Of a stretch of 30,917 nt of DNA, positions 28,826 through 30,917 are shown in pieces. Below the pieces are notes generated by a model that saw only the letters and a program-made list of their open reading frames with translations, made no database searches and was not told the DNA's origin. Numbering within the stretch: position 1 is the first letter of the stretch; every line of letters begins with the position of its first letter. The stretch is from JAJFVC01 sp039698075 (lineage in GTDB: Bacteria; Planctomycetota; Planctomycetia; Pirellulales; Thermoguttaceae): positions 1 through 30,917 of the forward strand of contig JBDKTJ010000176.1 of NCBI GenBank assembly GCA_039698075.1, in the 5' to 3' direction. The position numbers and the translations under genes were made by a program.

Positions 28826-29979
28826 TCGATTGTCCTGCTACCGTCCGACCACTCGATGCCCGTGCGACCGTCCTTCAACGGCACGCGACGCTTGACTGTT
28901 TTCCCACCGTTACCGCCACCCGTGACGAGCTTGTTACGCGCAGCATTCACGTCGCGCAACAGGTTGTCCAACTCCCTGCCGAACTCTTTCTCGCTGAGAG
29001 TGGGGTCGATGTTCCCCGCACGGGCAGCAAACTTCGACCATTCCTTCTCGGTCACGGAACCAGGTGCAACACCTGCACGGCGAAGGTCTTCCAGACCCTT
29101 CGTCTGTAGGTATTCCTGCAAGTTCTTGATCTTGGACGCGGCATTCGACTTTTCTTGCGGAGAGAACGCGACCAACGCGGGAAGCCGTCCCTCTACCGCA
29201 CCCACGGCAGCAGACAAATTCGGAGCGGCTTTCAGGTCGTTGACGATTTCTTCCAGGCGATTCAGGCTGCCGAGATAAGCGTCCTGCTGTGTGTTCTTCT
29301 TCTCGGTCGCGGCGTCGATCTTTTGCTGTGCCGCGTCCTTCTTGATGTCCAGTCCCTGCTGCTGAATGCCGAGGGTCGCCTGTTTGTAGGCGTTGTTGCC
29401 TTCGATCTGCGCTTGCAGGAGTGCGTTGCGGTCTTTCGCCAACTGTGCCGCCTGTTCAAGCTTGATCGCCTGTTCTTCCTTCCGGTCTTCCGCCCTCTGA
29501 CGTGCCTCTTCCTCGCGCTGCGGAGCGGTCAGTGTTTGCTGGAGAGCGAACTGTTGCACACCCTCCATACCACGCGGCGCTTGCATCGCCCACGCCTGGT
29601 TCTCCATCGCCCGCTGTTTGGCGGACTTGAGGACAGACGTTGTGCCGGTCAGGGTGTCACCTGTTTCGGTCGGCCCTTCCAGTTCGACTGTCTTCTCGGT
29701 CGAGGCTTGCGGCACGGCATTCAACCAGTTCTGGCGTTCCTGCCCCATCCGCTGTTCCAGTCCGCGCTGGCCCTCTTCGGCACGGTTGGCAAGGATCGCG
29801 CCGCCGATGCTGGAGGCAATGTTACCAAGCGGATTGCCGACGATGAAGACCCTACCACCACGGTATCCGCCGCCGATGTCGTTGGACATACCTTTGTCCC
29901 GGAGCGCGTTGGCGAACGCCATCTGCCGCTTGAGGGCTTCGGCTTCCGCATCGTAGATGGGGGAGATAGTGCCTGCCAT
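28822..29979 (-). CDS. Unknown 385-aa virion-associated coiled-coil protein
   Basis: The protein is mainly helical and rich in Gln, Ala, Lys and Glu, with a coiled coil around residues 155-250 (QREEEARQRAEDRKEEQAIK). Near the N-terminus a Gly-rich part (GGGYRGGRVFIVGNPLGNIA) is followed by NIASSIGGAILANRAEE, which is mildly amphipathic. It ends in a small domain with RTGIEWSDGSRTIE. AAGGAGA lies six bases before the ATG. Position between a Gln-rich protein and the transglycosylase suggests an internal or ejection protein. Confidence 0.75.
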   Translation of the reverse strand: MAGTISPIYDAEAEALKRQMAFANALRDKGMSNDIGGGYRGGRVFIVGNPLGNIASSIGGAILANRAEEGQRGLEQRMGQERQNWLNAVPQASTEKTVELEGPTETGDTLTGTTSVLKSAKQRAMENQAWAMQAPRGMEGVQQFALQQTLTAPQREEEARQRAEDRKEEQAIKLEQAAQLAKDRNALLQAQIEGNNAYKQATLGIQQQGLDIKKDAAQQKIDAATEKKNTQQDAYLGSLNRLEEIVNDLKAAPNLSAAVGAVEGRLPALVAFSPQEKSNAASKIKNLQEYLQTKGLEDLRRAGVAPGSVTEKEWSKFAARAGNIDPTLSEKEFGRELDNLLRDVNAARNKLVTGGGNGGKTVKRRVPLKDGRTGIEWSDGSRTIE

Positions 29980-29988
29980 GATGTCTCC

Positions 29989-30819
29989 TTAGAACCCGAA
30001 TGCCGCCGCAACGCCCGCCACCGTACCGATGGTACTCAACGTGTTGGACCTGTCGGCATTGCCGGCGTTGGCCTTGTCCATCTGCGCGTTGTAATTGCCT
30101 TGCGCAGCGCCCATCAGGTCCGGGGTGTTGTAAGCGCCGGTCTGCCCGAACTGATTGAACTGCGGCGTGCCCATCGACTGCCCAAGGCCCATCAACCCCT
30201 GCATCTGCGCAAGGTTCGCACCCCGCTGTTGCAGGATGTCGCTGATGCCCTGCTGGCGCAAACCCATCTGCTGATTGAACATCTGGTTGCCCTGCTGGAT
30301 GCCTGCCTGCGCGCCCATCATGCCGCTGCGGGCGCGGGCGTCAGCCAACTGTTGGTTCATGGTCGTGCCGGCACGGCTACCGAACTCGGGAAGCCCCATT
30401 GCAGCGGCCCGTGCCCGTTGCGCATTCTCGGCGTTGGCCAGGCCCGGCTCAGCAAGCTGGTTGTAGAGGTCGGTTGCCTGCTGGTTGAACTGCCCAACAG
30501 TCGGAGCTTGCGGCACACCGGAGAAGTCGATCTGGCTCGTGTCAAAGCCGCCGAGCATCCCGCCAGCCATGTTGGCGATCTGCTGCTGGTTCGCCTGTTG
30601 CTGGTTGAAGATGTCCTGCTGCGGCTGGTTCAGCGCACTGGTCTGCGTCCACTGGCCCGTGGTCGGGTCTTGGCTCCATGATAAGCTGCCGAACTGGTTC
30701 TGCTGATTCGGACGGTTGGCCTGGAGCGCAGCGCTCCATGACTCTTTGCCAAGCGCAGCTTGCTGGTTGGCCAGCGAGGCGTAGTCAGGTGCTTTCGGGG
30801 TCTTGGTGCTCTTGCCCAT
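29989..30819 (-). CDS. Unknown 276-aa Gln/Asn-rich virion protein
   Basis: The ATG at 30819 is chosen because GGAG lies six bases before it; upstream in-frame starts at 30825 and 30831 have no binding site. The product begins GKSTKTPKAPDYASLANQQA and is very rich in Gln, Asn, Met and Gly (QQDIFNQQQANQQQIANMAG). It ends in a hydrophobic tail with GTVAGVAAAFGF that could insert into membranes. Such composition and position are seen in podovirus ejection proteins. No family name is assigned. Confidence 0.75.
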   Translation of the reverse strand: MGKSTKTPKAPDYASLANQQAALGKESWSAALQANRPNQQNQFGSLSWSQDPTTGQWTQTSALNQPQQDIFNQQQANQQQIANMAGGMLGGFDTSQIDFSGVPQAPTVGQFNQQATDLYNQLAEPGLANAENAQRARAAAMGLPEFGSRAGTTMNQQLADARARSGMMGAQAGIQQGNQMFNQQMGLRQQGISDILQQRGANLAQMQGLMGLGQSMGTPQFNQFGQTGAYNTPDLMGAAQGNYNAQMDKANAGNADRSNTLSTIGTVAGVAAAFGF

Positions 30820-30917
30820 TTCCATCTCCAAGAAAACGGCACTGCTTGGCCGTCATCGAGTAAACAATCAAATCCTCGCAGGAGTAGTAGTCTTTGAGGA
30901 CTGTCTCCTGCACAAAG
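30785..30917 (-). CDS. C-terminal end of an upstream virion-operon gene
   Basis: A minus-strand frame without stops from the window edge ends at TGA 30785-30787. It encodes 43 residues ending with FLGDGNGQEHQDPEST, and the preceding residues (VLKDYYSCEDLIVYSMTAKQ) look like ordinary protein. It overlaps the start of the 276-aa gene by 35 bp. The N-terminus is beyond the window, so no function can be given. Confidence 0.6.
   Translation of the reverse strand, partial: FVQETVLKDYYSCEDLIVYSMTAKQCRFLGDGNGQEHQDPEST

Noticed and set aside
1..30917. Integrase, lysogeny repressor, diversity-generating retroelement, tRNA genes
   Set aside because: No tyrosine or serine recombinase, reverse transcriptase or tRNA signature was seen on either strand, so nothing supports a temperate life cycle or such systems in this window.

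Overview
The window is a large part of a tailed-phage genome (Caudoviricetes, probably short-tailed). It carries the small and large terminase subunits, a portal protein, a collar-type tail fibre, an internal virion protein with a lytic transglycosylase domain, and a phage replisome. No integrase, lysogeny repressor, tRNA or rRNA was seen. The DNA is GC-rich, ribosome binding sites are AGGAG-like, and there is a lipobox lipoprotein, so a Gram-negative, perhaps proteobacterial, host is likely. That is inference: no host gene is present. The portal gene runs off the left edge and the virion operon enters from the right edge in the same leftward direction. If the genome is circular or circularly permuted, the missing part should hold the capsid, scaffold and tail-tube genes.

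Layout. (1) 1-3447, leftward: TerS, TerL, a 54-aa protein and the portal, coupled by overlapping stop and start codons. (2) 3448-4518, rightward: an HNH endonuclease gene behind an extended -10 promoter. (3) 4519-5381: about 860 bp without a convincing gene, holding GC-rich 13-bp repeats, a palindrome-containing element, two tandem arrays that together carry four copies of a perfect 17-bp hairpin, and an AT-rich promoter zone. (4) 5382-8276, rightward: a 19-aa and a 72-aa membrane peptide, a MoxR-like AAA+ ATPase, a vWA-like protein, a RadC/MPN metalloprotein and a 23-aa membrane peptide, ending at a strong terminator. This block is bracketed by inverted copies of one sequence module. (5) 8622-11279, leftward: a primase-polymerase/DUF3987 protein preceded by a ribbon-helix-helix regulator.

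(6) 11345-20319, rightward: the replication operon. It opens with a structured leader containing a complete type III hammerhead ribozyme (11500-11550) immediately before the ribosome binding site of a DUF4258/DUF2283 gene pair. A ParB-domain protein, an unknown protein, a leaderless self-controlled RHH gene, a DUF2800 RecB-like nuclease, a DUF2815 protein, a family B DNA polymerase, a VRR-NUC nuclease and an SNF2-type helicase follow. (7) 20366-22951, rightward: small coupled genes, one of them apparently frameshifted. (8) 30917-22878, leftward: virion and tail genes, ending with a lipoprotein, a secreted Gln/Gly-rich protein and a 72-aa protein that converges on the small-gene operon.

The likely logic is divergent early transcription from 11280-11562, a replisome built from a primase-helicase, a single-strand binding protein, a polymerase, nucleases and a helicase, and late leftward transcription of packaging and virion genes. 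The two most unusual items are the hammerhead ribozyme in the leader of the DUF4258/DUF2283 pair and the MoxR/vWA/MPN cassette flanked by inverted repeats.
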